Position numbers and translations under genes: made by a program. This document shows, one piece after another, positions 63,132 to 64,000 of a stretch of DNA of 64,000 bases. The first letter of the stretch is position 1. The number at the start of each line of letters is the position of its first letter. This DNA comes from Micromonospora sp. KC606 (lineage in GTDB: Bacteria > Actinomycetota > Actinomycetes > Mycobacteriales > Micromonosporaceae), in contig NZ_SMKN01000012.1 of assembly GCF_004348675.1 (NCBI RefSeq), forward strand, positions 16,930 to 80,929, in the 5' to 3' direction. The notes beneath the pieces were generated by a model, which made no database searches, was not told the origin of the DNA, and worked only from the letters and a program-made list of their open reading frames with translations.

Positions 63132-63430
63132 GCCGCTGACTCGAGGTACGCCCAGCCAGTCGGCCCAGGTTCCGTACTCCCGGGACTCGTCGACGATCGA
63201 CTCACCCACGTCGGAGAACACGCTCGCGATCACCCAGCGATTGTGTCCCTATCACCGAACGTGATCAACACTGATGTGCGCCGCCCTGTCGCCGCAGTCG
63301 TGGCTGACCAACCGCGCGACTGCTCGCATCGCGGCGGCGCCTGTCCTGCCGTGTCTGGTGGCCCGGTAGAGAGCCCGGTAGGTTCGGCTGTCGAGCGCCT
63401 TTACTGTCGTCGATTGGGGATGCCGGCTAC

Positions 63431-63958
63431 GTGTCGCACATCGAGAAGATCAGCGGTGAACTTCGCGGGTTGATGGCCGGGGTCGAGCGCGCGCAGGGGT
63501 TGGCGGCCGCGGCTGACAGGCAGGCGCAGGAGGTGGCGTTGCGGGCGGCGGGCGCTGGCTTCGCGGCGGTGGCGGCGGGCGCGGCGCGGGTGCGGCACGC
63601 GATCACGGGTATCCAGGGTGGTCTGGGTGGGCTCGGCGGTTCGCTCGGTGAGGCGGTGAAGGCCACCGCGGCGGTGCCTCAGGAGGCCACCCCGCAGGAG
63701 ACGATCGCCGGGCTGGCACCGGTGCAGAGCGCCGTGGACAAGGCTCGTGAGGCGGCTGCCGGGGTCATCACCGCAGTCGGTGAGGCGCAGCAACTCGTCG
63801 CCAGGATCCTGCAGGGTGGGCAGCCCGGGCCGCTGCTGCAGGCCCTGGACAGCATTAAGCAGGTCCTGGTGACGGTCGTCGCGGGCACCGCCGGCACCCG
63901 GCAGTCCATCGAAGCGGCGATCGCCGAGGCGCGGCAGTTGGGATCGTCGGGAAACTGA
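63431..63958 (+). CDS. DUF6244 family helical protein
   Basis: A 175-residue Ala/Gln/Gly-rich protein starting SHIEKISGELRGLMAGVERA, with long amphipathic helices, a Gly-rich hinge (QGGLGGLGGSLG) and a second helical half (SAVDKAREAAAGVITAVGEA). The size and character resemble DUF6244 and WXG/ESX-like small secreted helical proteins of Micromonosporaceae. GTG start at 63431. It is the last gene of the window; downstream partners are outside. Confidence 0.75.
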   Translation: MSHIEKISGELRGLMAGVERAQGLAAAADRQAQEVALRAAGAGFAAVAAGAARVRHAITGIQGGLGGLGGSLGEAVKATAAVPQEATPQETIAGLAPVQSAVDKAREAAAGVITAVGEAQQLVARILQGGQPGPLLQALDSIKQVLVTVVAGTAGTRQSIEAAIAEARQLGSSGN

Positions 63959-64000
63959 TGGGGGCTGGCGGTCATCCACCGGCCAGCCCCGCCCCTGACA

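Noticed and set aside
1..64000. CRISPR array or cas genes
   Set aside because: No regularly spaced repeats of CRISPR length and no Cas protein motifs were seen; the iterons at 36.3 and 37.6 kb have 10-20 bp units without spacers.

Overview
The window reads as a stretch of accessory chromosome from a high-GC actinomycete, most likely a member of the Micromonosporaceae. This is inferred from strong GC bias at third codon positions, frequent GTG starts, replication-relaxation proteins, a DUF6244-type protein, an FxLD lanthipeptide locus and hairpin terminators without T tracts. No ribosomal or central-metabolism genes that would fix the genus are present.

Positions 1-7.4 kb hold small single-gene functions, mostly on the minus strand: an aldo/keto reductase, a barstar-like inhibitor, a GNAT acetyltransferase, a VOC protein, a macrodomain protein, a frameshifted ankyrin gene, a DUF4291 protein, a nucleotidyltransferase and remnants of DUF1877/DUF6188 genes. 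A tRNA-Arg(CCT) gene cut off at the end of its anticodon loop (7768-7805) probably marks an old integration boundary.

Positions 8-30 kb form a defence island. It starts with a decayed piece resembling a reverse transcriptase C-terminus. A complete type II CBASS operon follows (2TM-SAVED effector, CD-NTase, Cap2 E1/E2, Cap3 JAB protease). Next come an HTH-GIY-YIG protein, a MORC-type restriction-modification cluster (Z1 ATPase, PD-(D/E)XK DUF4420 protein, two MORC/MutL-like ATPases, AIPR protein, a C5 methyltransferase fused to an endonuclease III-like domain, Vsr) and a Shedu-type nuclease with EVE-like and SRA-like reader modules.

Positions 30-46.8 kb look like a mosaic of integrative-element parts: a twice-frameshifted HTH regulator, a duplicated ~335-bp segment carrying a small Cys-rich gene, two replication-relaxation proteins, a sigma/HTH-like protein, and a 2-kb gene-free region. 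That region and its flanks carry 10-bp-periodic CTCACA iterons, a dense cluster of TGACA words and an inverted 45-bp repeat. A transglutaminase-like protein, a tyrosine recombinase, a 976-residue DUF4365 nuclease-like/alpha-solenoid protein and a predicted nuclease-like orphan follow.

Positions 46.8-64 kb contain a metabolic block (GNAT, CU044_5270-like membrane protein, GPP34 protein, acetamidase/formamidase plus APC permease) and a class I FxLD-family lanthipeptide cluster: S9 peptidase, XRE/TPR regulator, PIMT-like O-methyltransferase, 51-residue precursor, LanB, LanC and a stand-alone SpaB_C-like protein. A Nudix hydrolase, a nucleotidyltransferase, a gene remnant and a DUF6244 protein end the window. 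The precursor is followed by a strong hairpin just before lanB, which would let precursor mRNA exceed enzyme mRNA. The methyltransferase suggests an aspartimide/isoaspartate modification of the peptide.
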